Shown here: piece by piece, positions 8,495 to 21,297 of the stretch | Layout of the letters: each line of letters opens with the position of its first letter | How positions within the stretch are numbered: position 1 is the first letter of the stretch | Notes under the pieces: generated by a model | The model's database searches: none | The model's input: only the letters and a program-made list of their open reading frames with translations | Told to the model about the DNA's origin: nothing | Assembly: GCA_044508675.1 (NCBI GenBank) | Contig: JBIQHF010000004.1 | Coordinates: 62,001-126,000 of the forward strand | DNA length: 64,000 nucleotides | Reading direction: 5' to 3' | DNA from: Raineyella sp044508675 | Lineage (GTDB): Bacteria > Actinomycetota > Actinomycetes > Propionibacteriales > Propionibacteriaceae | Position numbers and translations under genes: made by a program

Positions 8495-9879
8495 GCAACA
8501 CCGAATTCCACGACGAGGACATCCTCGACGACACCGACACCTCGACCGAGGATCCCTACCGCCAGAGCGGTGATCCCGACGTCGACGCCGTCTACTTCGC
8601 CGATGGCGGTGACTGGGACGATATCGTCGAGGCCCAGGCCGAGCGCGGCGACGAGACCATCGTGGTCAACATGGGCCCGCAGCACCCGTCCACGCACGGT
8701 GTCCTCCGGGTCATCCTCGAGCTCGACGGCGAGACGGTGACCGACGCCCGGATCGGGATCGGCTACCTGCACACCGGCATCGAGAAGTCCATGGAGTACC
8801 GCACCTGGGCGCAGGGCGTCACCCTGTGCACCCGGATGGACTACCTGACCCCGTTCTTCCAGGAGGTCTCGTACTGCCTGGGAGTCGAGCGGCTGCTCGG
8901 CATCGAGGACGACATCCCGGAGAAGGCCACCACGATGCGGGTCCTCCTGATGGAGATGAACCGCATCGTCAACCACCTGGTCGCCATCGGCACCACCGGC
9001 AACGAGCTCGGCGCCACCACCGTGATGACCGTCGCGTTCCGCGAGCGCGAGGTGATCTTCGACATGATCGAGATGATCACTGGCCTGCGGATGAACAACG
9101 GCTTCATCCGGCCCGGCGGCGTCGCCAACGACCTGCCGGCCGGCGCCATCCCGAAGCTGCGCAAGATGTCGGCATGGCTGCACTCGCACCTGCCCGAGAT
9201 CGGCCAGCTCCTGGACGACAACCCGCTCGTCCGGGCCCGCCTCGACAACGGGGTCGGCTACCTGGACCTGACCGGCTGTGTCGCCCTCGGCGTCACCGGC
9301 CCGCCGCTGCGGGCCACCGGCCTGGACTGGGACCTGCGCAAGAAGCAGCCCTACTGCGGCTACGAGACGTACGACTTCGACGTCGTCACCTCCGACGGCT
9401 GTGACGCGTTCGCCCGCTACGAGGTGCGCCGCGACGAGATGTTCGAGTCGCTGCGCATCGTCGACCAGGCGATCGACCGGCTGGAGAAGATGGAGGGGCA
9501 GCGGGTCATGGTCGACGACCCGAAGATCGCCTGGCCCGCACAGCTCACCGTCGGCCCCGACGGCCAGGGCAACTCCAACGAGCACATCCGCCACATCATG
9601 GGGGAGTCGATGGAGTCGCTGATCCACCACTTCAAGCTGGTCACCGAGGGCTTCCGGGTCCCGCCGGGGCAGGTCTACGTCCCGGTGGAGAGCCCGAAGG
9701 GTGAGCTCGGGGCCCACGTCGTCTCCGACGGCGGCACCCGCCCGTACCGGGCACACTTCCGCGACCCGAGCTTCACCAATCTACAGAGCATGCCGGCGAT
9801 GGTGATCGGCGGCTTGTTGTCCGACGTGTCCGTCGCGGGCGCCAGTATCGACATGGTCATGGGAGGCGTCGACCGATGA
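8491..9879 (+). CDS. nuoD: NADH-quinone oxidoreductase subunit D
   Basis: 49-kDa subunit that, with NuoB, forms the quinone-binding pocket. Motifs include VNMGPQHPSTHGVLR near residue 54, GYLHTGIEKSMEYR, MEMNRIVNHL and FIRPGGVANDLP. The protein (462 residues) carries an acidic N-terminal extension of roughly 50 residues (EDILDDTDTSTED) before the conserved domain. ATGA overlap with nuoC. This is the only NuoD in the window; the second NuoBCI-like set at 34 kb has none. Confidence 0.97.
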   Translation: MSNTEFHDEDILDDTDTSTEDPYRQSGDPDVDAVYFADGGDWDDIVEAQAERGDETIVVNMGPQHPSTHGVLRVILELDGETVTDARIGIGYLHTGIEKSMEYRTWAQGVTLCTRMDYLTPFFQEVSYCLGVERLLGIEDDIPEKATTMRVLLMEMNRIVNHLVAIGTTGNELGATTVMTVAFREREVIFDMIEMITGLRMNNGFIRPGGVANDLPAGAIPKLRKMSAWLHSHLPEIGQLLDDNPLVRARLDNGVGYLDLTGCVALGVTGPPLRATGLDWDLRKKQPYCGYETYDFDVVTSDGCDAFARYEVRRDEMFESLRIVDQAIDRLEKMEGQRVMVDDPKIAWPAQLTVGPDGQGNSNEHIRHIMGESMESLIHHFKLVTEGFRVPPGQVYVPVESPKGELGAHVVSDGGTRPYRAHFRDPSFTNLQSMPAMVIGGLLSDVSVAGASIDMVMGGVDR

Positions 9880-10609
9880 GCGGTTTCAGGACCCACTTCG
9901 ACGGAACCGGGGGCATTGACCTCGAGACCACCGAGACCAGGATCGACGCGACCACCATCGCCGAACTGGAGGAGCTGGCCGGTCGCTACCCGGAGAAGCG
10001 CTCGGCGCTGCTGCCGATGCTCCACCTGGTGCAGAGCGTGGAGGGGCGGATCACCCCGGCCGGGATCGAGACGTGCGCCCGCCTCCTCGACATGACCCCG
10101 GCCGAGGTGAACGGCGTCGCGACCTTCTACACGATGTACAAGCGCAAGCCGATGGGCAAGCACCACGTCGGTGTCTGCGTCACCTCGCTGTGCGCGATCC
10201 TCGGTGGCGACGAGATCGCCGCCGCCCTGCACGAGCACCTCGGAGTCGGCAACGACGAGACCACCGAGGACGGCATGATCACCATCGAGCACGTCGAGTG
10301 CAACGCGGCCTGCGACTACGCCCCCGTGGTGATGGTCAACTGGGAGTTCTTCGACACGATGACGCCCAGGAAGGCCGTGGAACTGGTCGACAAGCTGCGC
10401 GGCGACGAGGTCGTGACCTCCCCGCGCGGCGCGACCATCACGTCCTGGCGCGAGGCGGAGCGAGTGATCGCCGGCTTCCCCGACGGCCGGGCCGACGAGG
10501 GGCCGGCCGCCGGCCCGCAGTCCCTGCTCGGACTCAAGCTCGCCGAGCGCCACGGCTGGCAGGCCCCGGATCCGGACGCCCTGCCGGCTCCGACACAGGA
10601 GGAGGGCAA

Positions 10610-10613
<4 letters not shown>
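9876..10613 (+). CDS. nuoE: NADH-quinone oxidoreductase subunit E
   Basis: 24-kDa thioredoxin-like subunit binding the [2Fe-2S] cluster N1a next to the flavin. Ligands are visible in GVCVTSLCAILGG (C-x4-C) and HVECNAACDYAPVVMVN (C-x3-C). A C-terminal tail of about 70 residues (245 in total) extends past the usual domain and is not conserved by eye. Overlaps nuoD by ATGA and nuoF by GTGA. Confidence 0.96.
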
Positions 10614-11937
<1,324 letters not shown>

Positions 11938-11941
<4 letters not shown>

Positions 11942-14514
11942 GTGAGACGACCAAGGAAGCCCGCGAGCTCGCCACCCCCGCCGGTGACCCGCAGGCAGGG
12001 GCACTGACGTCGGTGGGGGCCAACACCAACACCGCCGACGCGGCGGTGGCACTGGACCGCAGCCCCCTGCGGCGCGCGATCGCCACGGCCGATCCTGCCG
12101 ATCTGGTCAAGGTGACCATCGACGACGTCGAGGTGCAGGTGCCCAAGGGCACGATGATCATCCGGGCCGCCGAGCTGATCGGCAAGCCGATCCCGCGGTA
12201 CTGCGACCATCCGCTGCTGGACCCGATCGGCGCCTGTCGCCAGTGCCTGGTCGAGGTCACCGACGACGGGCGGGGACGGCCGATGCCGAAGCCCCAGGCG
12301 TCCTGCACCACCGCGGTGATGCCCGGACAGGTGATCAGGACCCAGGCGACCTCGCCGGTCGCCGTCAAGGCCCAGTTCGGGATCAACGAGTTCCTGCTGA
12401 TCAACCACCCCCTGGACTGCCCGATCTGCGACAAGGGCGGCGAGTGCCCCCTGCAGAACCAGGCGATGGCGGTCGGCGGCGGGGACACCCGCTTCAGCGA
12501 CGTGAAGCGCACCTACCCCAAGCCGATCCCGCTGTCGGCGGAGATCCTGCTCGACCGCGAGCGCTGCGTGCTCTGCTCCCGCTGCACCCGCTTCGCCGAC
12601 CAGATCGCCGGTGACCCGCTGATCGACCTGGCCGAGCGGAGCGCGGTCGAACAGGTCGCGATCTATGGCAAGGAGCCCTTCAACTCCTACTTCTCCGGCA
12701 ACGTCATCCAGATCTGCCCCGTCGGCGCACTGACCAGCACGGCCTACCGCTTCCGGTCCCGACCGTTCGACCTGGTCTCGACGACGACGACCTGCGAGCA
12801 CTGCGCCTCGGGCTGCGAGCTGCGGGTCGATCACCGACAGAACGACGTGATGCGTCGCTACGCCGGGTACGACCCGGACGTGAACGAGGAGTGGAACTGC
12901 GACAAGGGGCGCTTCGCCTTCATGTCCGGCCGTGGTGACGACCGCCTGACCTACCCGCTGGTGCGGGAGAACGGCGTGCTGCGGCCGGCCTCGTGGCCCG
13001 AGGCCGTCAACGTGGCGGTCACTGGTCTGCGCTCCGCCGGCCGTGCCGTCGGCGTCCTGCCCGGTGGTCGGCTGACCTGGGAGGACTCGTACGCCTGGTC
13101 GAAGTTCGCCCGGGTCGTCCTCGGAACCAACAACGTCGACTTCCGTTCCCGCCCGCACAGTGCCGAGGAGGCCGAGTTCCTCGCCCACGCCATCGCCGGG
13201 ACCTCCGTGGACCAGTCGGTGACGTACACCGACCTGGACCGCGCCTCCGGGGTGCTGCTGGTCGGCTTCGAGCCCGAGGACGAATCGCCGATCGTCTTCC
13301 TGCGCCTGCGCAAGGCCTGGCGCAAGAAGAAGCTCAAGGTCTGGACGGTGGCCGCCAGGCTCAGCAACGGCTCCCGCAAGCTCGGCGCGACGCTCCTGCA
13401 GACCGCCCCCGGCGGTGAGGCCGTACGGCTCGCCGGCCTCGACGACGAGATCGACCTGGGGCCGTCCGGCATCATCCTGGTGGGTGAGCGCGCCGGGGCC
13501 GCCCACGGCGCCCTGACCGCTGCCCTCCGGTTCGCCGAGCGCCAGCAGGCCCGGATCGCCTGGATCCCCCGACGCTCCGGTGAGCGCGGGGCACTGGAGG
13601 CTGGCCTGCTGCCGAACCTGCTGCCCGGCGGCCGCCGCGTCGACGACAGTGGTGCGCGGGTGGACGTACAGGCCGCCTGGGAGGTCGACCGCCTGCCGGC
13701 CGAGCCCGGACTCGACGCGGACGCCATGCTCGCGGCCGCAACCGAAGGCAGCATCCGGGCCCTGGTCGTCGGCGGCGTCGAGCCGACCGACTTCCGCGAC
13801 CCGGAGGCCGTCCGTCGTGGTTTGGAGAACGTCGGGTTCGTGGTCAGTATCGAGCAGCGGCTCTCCGAGGTCACCGAGCGCGCCGACGTGGTCTTCCCCG
13901 TCAGCCTGTTCGAGGAGCGTCGCGGCACCCTACTGGACTGGGAAGGGCGTGAACGCCTCGTCCAGCAGGTCATCCGGCCGAACACCGTGATCGATGACCT
14001 GCGGGTGCTGGTCGCGCTCGCCGACGGGCTCGGCAAGGATCTCGGGATCCGTGACGTCGACGGCGCCCGCCGGGAGCTCGACCAGCTCGGACGTTGGGAG
14101 GGGGAGCGGGCCCCGGCCCCCTCGGAGGGCTACGCGGCTGTGCCCCGGCCGGGAGCGAACAGTGTGGTGCTCGCCACCTGGCGCACCTTGCTGGACGCCG
14201 GGCGCGGACAGGACGGCGAGCCGGACCTGGCCGCCACCGCCCCGGCCCCGGTCGCAAGGATCGCCCCGGCGACCGCCACCCGTGCCGGCATCGACACCAC
14301 CGCCGTACGACTGCAGGCGGACGGCCGGGAGCTGGTCCTCCCTCTCGTCCTGGACGACACGGTGCTCGAGGACGTGATCTGGGTGCCCCGCAACGCGCCG
14401 GGCCGGTCGGTCGCCGAACACCTTGGACTGGCCGCCGGCGACGTCGTCGGGCTCGCCCCGGCGGAGGCCGCGACCGCTGGCATCAACGACGAATCGACTG
14501 GAGGCGTGGCATGA
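11938..14514 (+). CDS. nuoG: NADH-quinone oxidoreductase subunit G
   Basis: 75-kDa iron-sulfur subunit of 858 residues. The N-terminal ferredoxin domain gives the N1b ligands (RYCDHPLLDPIGACRQC and a Cys in ASCTTAV), the His/Cys N5 site in HPLDCPICDKGGECPLQ, and N4 in RCVLCSRCTRF with ICPVGAL. The off-path cluster N7 is also present: TCEHCASGCELRV and a distal WNCDKGRF. The C-terminal half is a molybdopterin-like domain. Residues 1-60 form a variable extension before the conserved domain. ATGA overlaps at both ends. Confidence 0.96.
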
Positions 14515-15863
14515 TCCCGCTGGACCTGTCCCTGTTCGGGCATGATCCCGTGTGGCTGGTGATCGTCAAGGTCATCATCTGGTTCGTGTTCATCCTGTTG
14601 GCGACGATCTTCAACGTGTGGCTGGAACGCCGCCTGCTGGGCCGGATGCAGCAACGAATCGGGCCTAACTTCGCCGGCCCGTTCGGCCTGGTCCAGGCCC
14701 TGGGCGACGGTTTGAAGCTCCTGTTCAAGGAGGACCTGACCCCCAAGCTGGCCGACAAGTTCATCTTCAAGCTGGCGCCGTTCATCATGACGGTCGTCGC
14801 CTTCGGCACCTTCAGCCTGATCCCCTTCGGTGGGACGGTGAGGATGTTCGGGGTGGAGACGCAGCTCCAGCTCGTCGACTCCCCGGTCGCGGTGCTGCTG
14901 TACCTGGCGCTGACCTCGATCGGCGTGTACGGCGTGGTGCTGGCCGGCTGGTCCTCGTCCTCGACGTACTCCCTGTTGGGCGGCATCCGTTCGACCGCCT
15001 CGATGATCTCGTACGAGATCGCGATGGGCCTGTCGCTGGTGGCGGTGTTCATGTACGCCGGGACGATGTCGACCAGCGAGATCGTGGAGGCGCAGGCGGC
15101 TCCGCTGCAGTTCGGCTCGGTGCAGTGGCAGGGCTCGATGGGCTGGTACTTCCTGCTGCTGATCCCGTCGTTCATCATCTACGTCATCTCGATGTTCGCC
15201 GAGGTGAACCGCCAGCCGTTCGACCTCCCCGAGGCCGAGGGCGAGCTGGGCTCGGGCTACATGACCGAGTACTCAGGCATGACGTACGCGCTGTTCTTCC
15301 TGTCCGAGTACATCAACATGTTCATGGTGTCCTGCGTGGCCACCACGTTGTTCCTCGGCGGTTACCTGCCGTTCTGGCCGCTGAACAACATCGAGGCATT
15401 GAACAACCCGTGGCTCGGCCCGGTCTGGTTCCTGATCAAGGCCTACCTGTTCATGTTCCTGTTCATCTGGGTCCGGGCGACCGTGCCCCGGATCCGTTAC
15501 GACCAGCTGATGCGCCTGGGCTGGAAGTGGCTGATCCCGATCGGCCTGGTCTGGACCATGCTGGTGGCGATCTTCCGCGTCGGTTCGGCCGACGGGTGGA
15601 TCGGTAGCCGCGGATTCCTGATCAGCGCGATCGTGGTGGCCGCCGCCCTGATCGCCGTGCTCCTGTTCGCCGGACCGAGACAGGAGCCCGAGACGGAGGA
15701 GGCCCCGGAGGCGTTCGACCCGTACGCGGGCGGCTATCCGGTTCCGCCGATGGGTGACCAGCAGGTACCGGGCCTGGTCGACGTCGTGTCGTCCGCGGCT
15801 GACGAGCCGGCGCCCTCTGCGCTGACCGAGACGTCCCACACCGATCGAAGGAATGATTCCTGA
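14511..15863 (+). CDS. nuoH: NADH-quinone oxidoreductase subunit H
   Basis: Membrane subunit connecting the quinone chamber with the proton channels. The 450-residue protein has about eight hydrophobic segments and conserved loops such as WLERRLLGRMQQRIGPN, IRSTASMISYEIAMGLS and MFAEVNRQPFDLPEAEGELGSG. A hydrophilic tail of roughly 65 residues rich in Pro and acidic residues follows the last membrane helix. Starts by ATGA overlap with nuoG. Confidence 0.96.
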   Translation: MIPLDLSLFGHDPVWLVIVKVIIWFVFILLATIFNVWLERRLLGRMQQRIGPNFAGPFGLVQALGDGLKLLFKEDLTPKLADKFIFKLAPFIMTVVAFGTFSLIPFGGTVRMFGVETQLQLVDSPVAVLLYLALTSIGVYGVVLAGWSSSSTYSLLGGIRSTASMISYEIAMGLSLVAVFMYAGTMSTSEIVEAQAAPLQFGSVQWQGSMGWYFLLLIPSFIIYVISMFAEVNRQPFDLPEAEGELGSGYMTEYSGMTYALFFLSEYINMFMVSCVATTLFLGGYLPFWPLNNIEALNNPWLGPVWFLIKAYLFMFLFIWVRATVPRIRYDQLMRLGWKWLIPIGLVWTMLVAIFRVGSADGWIGSRGFLISAIVVAAALIAVLLFAGPRQEPETEEAPEAFDPYAGGYPVPPMGDQQVPGLVDVVSSAADEPAPSALTETSHTDRRNDS

Positions 15864-16627
15864 TGGTGAATCCTGTTGCAGGCTTCGGGGTGACGTTCCG
15901 CACCCTGTTCCGCAAGACCCAGATGAAGGGCAAGCAGACGCGGATGTACCCGGAGCAGCCGGCGATGGTGATGCCGCGCTTCCACGGGCGTCACCAGCTC
16001 AACCGCTGGCCCGACGGTCTGGAGAAGTGCGTCGGGTGCGAGCTGTGTGCGTGGGCCTGTCCCGCCGACGCGATCTACGTCCAGGGTGGTGACAACACCG
16101 AGGACGAGAGGTACTCCCCCGGGGAGCGATACGGCCGGGTGTACCAGATCAACTACCTGCGCTGCATCCTGTGCGGGTTCTGCATCGAGGCCTGCCCGAC
16201 GCGGGCGCTGACGATGCTGAACGAGTTCGAGATGGCCGACACCAGCCGCGAGTCGATGATCTGGGAGAAGGACCAGCTGCTCGCGCCCCTGCAGCCGGGC
16301 ATGGAGGCGCCGCCGCACCCGCGCCGGCTCGGTGACGACGAGCGGACCTACTTCCTCGGGCTGCCCGACACCGGCCTGGCGGACACCCGGATGCCCGAGG
16401 GGCACCAGGACACGCACGTGGACGAGTCCGAGCAGCGTGAGGTCGGCACTCCCTGGATCCGAGCCGGGTCGGAGGTGCGCAAGGAGATGCGCAAGCAGTT
16501 CCACCCGGACTACAGCATGCCGTCCGATCCGGCCCTCGGGGCAGGCCAGGACGCCCGGGCCCTGGGCGGCCCGACAGACACCGCGTTCCACTCGGAGGCG
16601 ACGAGAGACAAGGGAGCTGAACGATGA
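15863..16627 (+). CDS. nuoI: NADH-quinone oxidoreductase subunit I
   Basis: 23-kDa ferredoxin-like subunit with clusters N6a and N6b. Two full motifs are visible: CVGCELCAWACPADA and CILCGFCIEACPTRA. After the second motif comes a hydrophilic C-terminal region of about 135 residues, well beyond the ~180-residue bacterial norm (254 here). A single-base overlap (TGATG) joins it to nuoH. Compare the compact 107-residue NuoI-like protein at 35223. Confidence 0.96.
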   Translation: MVNPVAGFGVTFRTLFRKTQMKGKQTRMYPEQPAMVMPRFHGRHQLNRWPDGLEKCVGCELCAWACPADAIYVQGGDNTEDERYSPGERYGRVYQINYLRCILCGFCIEACPTRALTMLNEFEMADTSRESMIWEKDQLLAPLQPGMEAPPHPRRLGDDERTYFLGLPDTGLADTRMPEGHQDTHVDESEQREVGTPWIRAGSEVRKEMRKQFHPDYSMPSDPALGAGQDARALGGPTDTAFHSEATRDKGAER

Positions 16628-17517
16628 TTCCCCTGGTGACCGCATCCGCGGTGGCCTTCTGGCTGTTGGCCCCGTTGATGGTGCTGGCGGCCGTAGGCAT
16701 CGTGCTGTCCCGCAAGCCGGTCCACTCGGTCCTGCTCACGGCGTTCGTGATGATCTCCCTGGCCGTGCAGTACCTGTCGCTCGACTCCCCGTTCCTGTTC
16801 GTGGTGCAGATCATCGTCTACACCGGCGCGATCATGATGCTGTTCCTGTTCGTGGTGATGCTGATCGGCGTCGACTCCACCGACTCGCTGATCGAGACGA
16901 TCCGGGGCCACCGGCTGATGGTGGCCCTGGCGATCATCGCGCTGGCCGTGATGCTCATCCTCGCCATCGGCAACGCGGTGACCCAGCCGCCCCAGGGCTT
17001 GGCCGAGGCCAACGCTGCGGGCAATGTCCAGGGCATCGCGTTCCTGCTGTTCAACCGCTACGTGCTGGTGTTCGAGGCGTCGGCCGCGCTGCTGCTGATC
17101 GCCACGATCGGCGCCATGGTGCTCGCGCACCGGGAGCGTACGAGCCCGAAGAAGACCCAGGCCCAGCTGTCGCGCGACCGGCTGCAGGCCTACCAGGAGA
17201 CCGGCGCCCACCCCGGTGGCCTGCCGCCCTCGGGTATCTTCGCCCGCCACGACGGGGTGGACACGCCGGCCCTGCTGCCGGACGGGTCGGTCGCCGAGGC
17301 CTCGGTCTCGCGCACCCTGAAGGCGCGCGGCGTGATGCTGAAGGGCGAGCACCTCGCCGACCCGAGCCGCCAGACCCTCGCGGTCGTCGACCCCGACTCC
17401 ACGGACACCGTCGGTGGCCGGACGATCACCGAGGCTGCCGCCGACCGTGCCCAGTTGGAAGCCGCTGCCGACCGGGCGGACACCGAGAACCGGTCCGAGG
17501 GAGCTGAGGAGCGATGA
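16624..17517 (+). CDS. nuoJ: NADH-quinone oxidoreductase subunit J
   Basis: Membrane subunit whose third helix contains the pi-bulge hinge near the quinone site. Five hydrophobic segments occupy the first ~165 residues, including VQIIVYTGAIMMLFLFVVML. The remaining ~130 residues form a hydrophilic tail (HRERTSPKKTQ onward) without recognised domains; NuoJ is often only about 170-200 residues, so this tail is long. ATGA overlaps on both sides. Confidence 0.95.
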   Translation: MIPLVTASAVAFWLLAPLMVLAAVGIVLSRKPVHSVLLTAFVMISLAVQYLSLDSPFLFVVQIIVYTGAIMMLFLFVVMLIGVDSTDSLIETIRGHRLMVALAIIALAVMLILAIGNAVTQPPQGLAEANAAGNVQGIAFLLFNRYVLVFEASAALLLIATIGAMVLAHRERTSPKKTQAQLSRDRLQAYQETGAHPGGLPPSGIFARHDGVDTPALLPDGSVAEASVSRTLKARGVMLKGEHLADPSRQTLAVVDPDSTDTVGGRTITEAAADRAQLEAAADRADTENRSEGAEER

Positions 17518-17813
17518 GCCCGAACCACTACGTCATCCTGGCTGCGCTGCTGTTCGTCATCGGCGCCAGCGGGGTGCTGCTGCGCCGCAACGCGCTGATC
17601 GCGTTCATCTCGGTGGAACTGATGCTGAACGCGGCCAACCTGCTGCTCGTCACCTTCTCCCACTACTGGGGAGTGCTCGACGGTCAGATCGGCGCCCTGT
17701 TCGTGATGGTGGTCGCCGCCTGCGAGGTGGTCGTCGGGCTCGCGATCATCGTGTCCATATTCCGTACGCGTCGCTCGGCCTCGGTCGATGACGCCAACCT
17801 GCTGAAGTTCTGA
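17514..17813 (+). CDS. nuoK: NADH-quinone oxidoreductase subunit K
   Basis: 99-residue, three-helix subunit homologous to the MrpC antiporter subunit. The conserved RRNALIAFISVELMLNAANL includes the membrane Glu needed for proton transfer, and a second acidic residue lies in VVAACEVVVGLAI. Normal length. Confidence 0.96.
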   Translation: MSPNHYVILAALLFVIGASGVLLRRNALIAFISVELMLNAANLLLVTFSHYWGVLDGQIGALFVMVVAACEVVVGLAIIVSIFRTRRSASVDDANLLKF

Positions 17814-17824
17814 GGGGCGCGACG

Positions 17825-19732
<1,908 letters not shown>

Positions 19733-19749
19733 CGGGAGGAAGAAACCAG

Positions 19750-21297
19750 ATGACGACGTTCCCCTGGCTCACCGTGCTCGCGGTGCTGCCCCTGATCGGT
19801 GCCCTGGCACTGGTCTTCATCAAGGGCACTCTCGCGCGCACCGTCGGCCTTGCCTTCGCCCTCGTGACGCTGGTCGTATCGATCGGCGTGGCGATCGGCT
19901 TCGACCCGGGTGCCGGCGGCCTGCAGTTCGTTGAACAGCAGCCGTGGATCCCCGCGATCGGTGCCTCCTACTCGCTGGGTGTGGACGGCATGGGCCTGCT
20001 GATGGTCCTGCTCACCTCCATCCTCGTGCCGGTCGTGATGGTGGCGACCTGGGACGACCCGGACACCACCGGTGGCCGCTGGACCTCGCAGACCTTCTTC
20101 GGACTGGTCCTGCTCCTCGAGGGCCTGTCCCTGTACGTGTTCATGTCCACCGACGTGCTGCTGTTCTACCTGTTCTTCGAGGCCACGCTGATTCCGATGT
20201 TCTTCCTCATCGGCGGCTTCGGCACCGGGAAGCGCAGCAGTGCCGCGATGAAGTTCCTGCTGTTCTCCCTCGCCGGTGGCCTGGTCATGCTGGTCGCAGT
20301 GATCGGCATCTACGCCGTCACCGCGGCGCTGGGCAACCCGACGTACTCGCTGGAGTCGCTGCGTGGTGCCGCCGGCGCCGGGCTGTTCGACACTCCGATC
20401 GGCAAGTGGCTGTTCGCCGGGTTCTTCATCGCGTTCGCGGTGAAGGCCCCGATGGTGCCGGTGCACACCTGGCTGGCCGATGCGGCCGAGGAGGCCTCTC
20501 CCGGCGCCGCCACCCTGATGGTGTCGGTGCTCGACAAGATCGGCACCTTCGGGATGCTGCGCTTCTGCCTGGGGCTGTTCCCCGAGGCCAGCGTCTGGGC
20601 TACCCCGTTCGTGCTCGCGCTGGCGCTGATCTCGGTGCTGTACGGCGCGATCGCGGCGATCGGCCAGACCAACCTGATGCGCTTCGTCGCGTTCACGTCG
20701 GTGAGCCACTTCGGCTTCATGGTGATGGGCATCTTCGCCCTGACCACCTCGGGCATCTCCGGGTCGGTGTTCTACATGTTCAACCACGGACTCTCGACGG
20801 CGGCGTTGTTCCTCGTGGTCGGCTACATGGTGAAGCGGCGCGGCTCGGCCGACATCAGCGCCTTCGGTGGCGTCCAGAAGGTCGCCCCGGTGATGGCAGG
20901 CTTCCTGCTGGTCTCCGGCCTGGCGGCCCTTGGCCTGCCGGGACTGTCGAGCTTCGTCTCGGAGTTCATGGTGCTGGCCGGCACGTTCACCGTGGCCCCG
21001 TGGATCGCCGCGCTGGGCGCCTTCGCCCTGTTGCTGTCCGCGGTCTACGTCATGCGGGTCTACCAGCGTACGATGACCGGCCCGGTGACCGACCAGGTCA
21101 GCGCGACCGGCGGGACGGACCTGAGCATGCGGGAACGGCTCGCCGTGGCACCGCTGCTCGCGATCATCCTCGTCCTCGGCTTCTTCCCGCAACCGGCACT
21201 GCAGCTGTCCAACCCCGTCGGGGCTGAAGCGGTCGCTGCGCTGCAGACGCAGGGAGTATCCGACCCCCAGCCGCAGATCCCGGAGGGACAGAACTGA
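19750..21297 (+). CDS. nuoM: NADH-quinone oxidoreductase subunit M
   Basis: Antiporter-like membrane subunit (515 residues). Conserved segments are LFYLFFEATLIPMFFLIGGFG with the key Glu, FFIAFAVKAPMVPVHTWLADA with the key Lys, and FNHGLSTAALFLVVGY. A strong GGGAGGAA Shine-Dalgarno precedes the ATG, and it is one of the few nuo genes not overlapping its upstream neighbour. Confidence 0.96.
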   Translation: MTTFPWLTVLAVLPLIGALALVFIKGTLARTVGLAFALVTLVVSIGVAIGFDPGAGGLQFVEQQPWIPAIGASYSLGVDGMGLLMVLLTSILVPVVMVATWDDPDTTGGRWTSQTFFGLVLLLEGLSLYVFMSTDVLLFYLFFEATLIPMFFLIGGFGTGKRSSAAMKFLLFSLAGGLVMLVAVIGIYAVTAALGNPTYSLESLRGAAGAGLFDTPIGKWLFAGFFIAFAVKAPMVPVHTWLADAAEEASPGAATLMVSVLDKIGTFGMLRFCLGLFPEASVWATPFVLALALISVLYGAIAAIGQTNLMRFVAFTSVSHFGFMVMGIFALTTSGISGSVFYMFNHGLSTAALFLVVGYMVKRRGSADISAFGGVQKVAPVMAGFLLVSGLAALGLPGLSSFVSEFMVLAGTFTVAPWIAALGAFALLLSAVYVMRVYQRTMTGPVTDQVSATGGTDLSMRERLAVAPLLAIILVLGFFPQPALQLSNPVGAEAVAALQTQGVSDPQPQIPEGQN

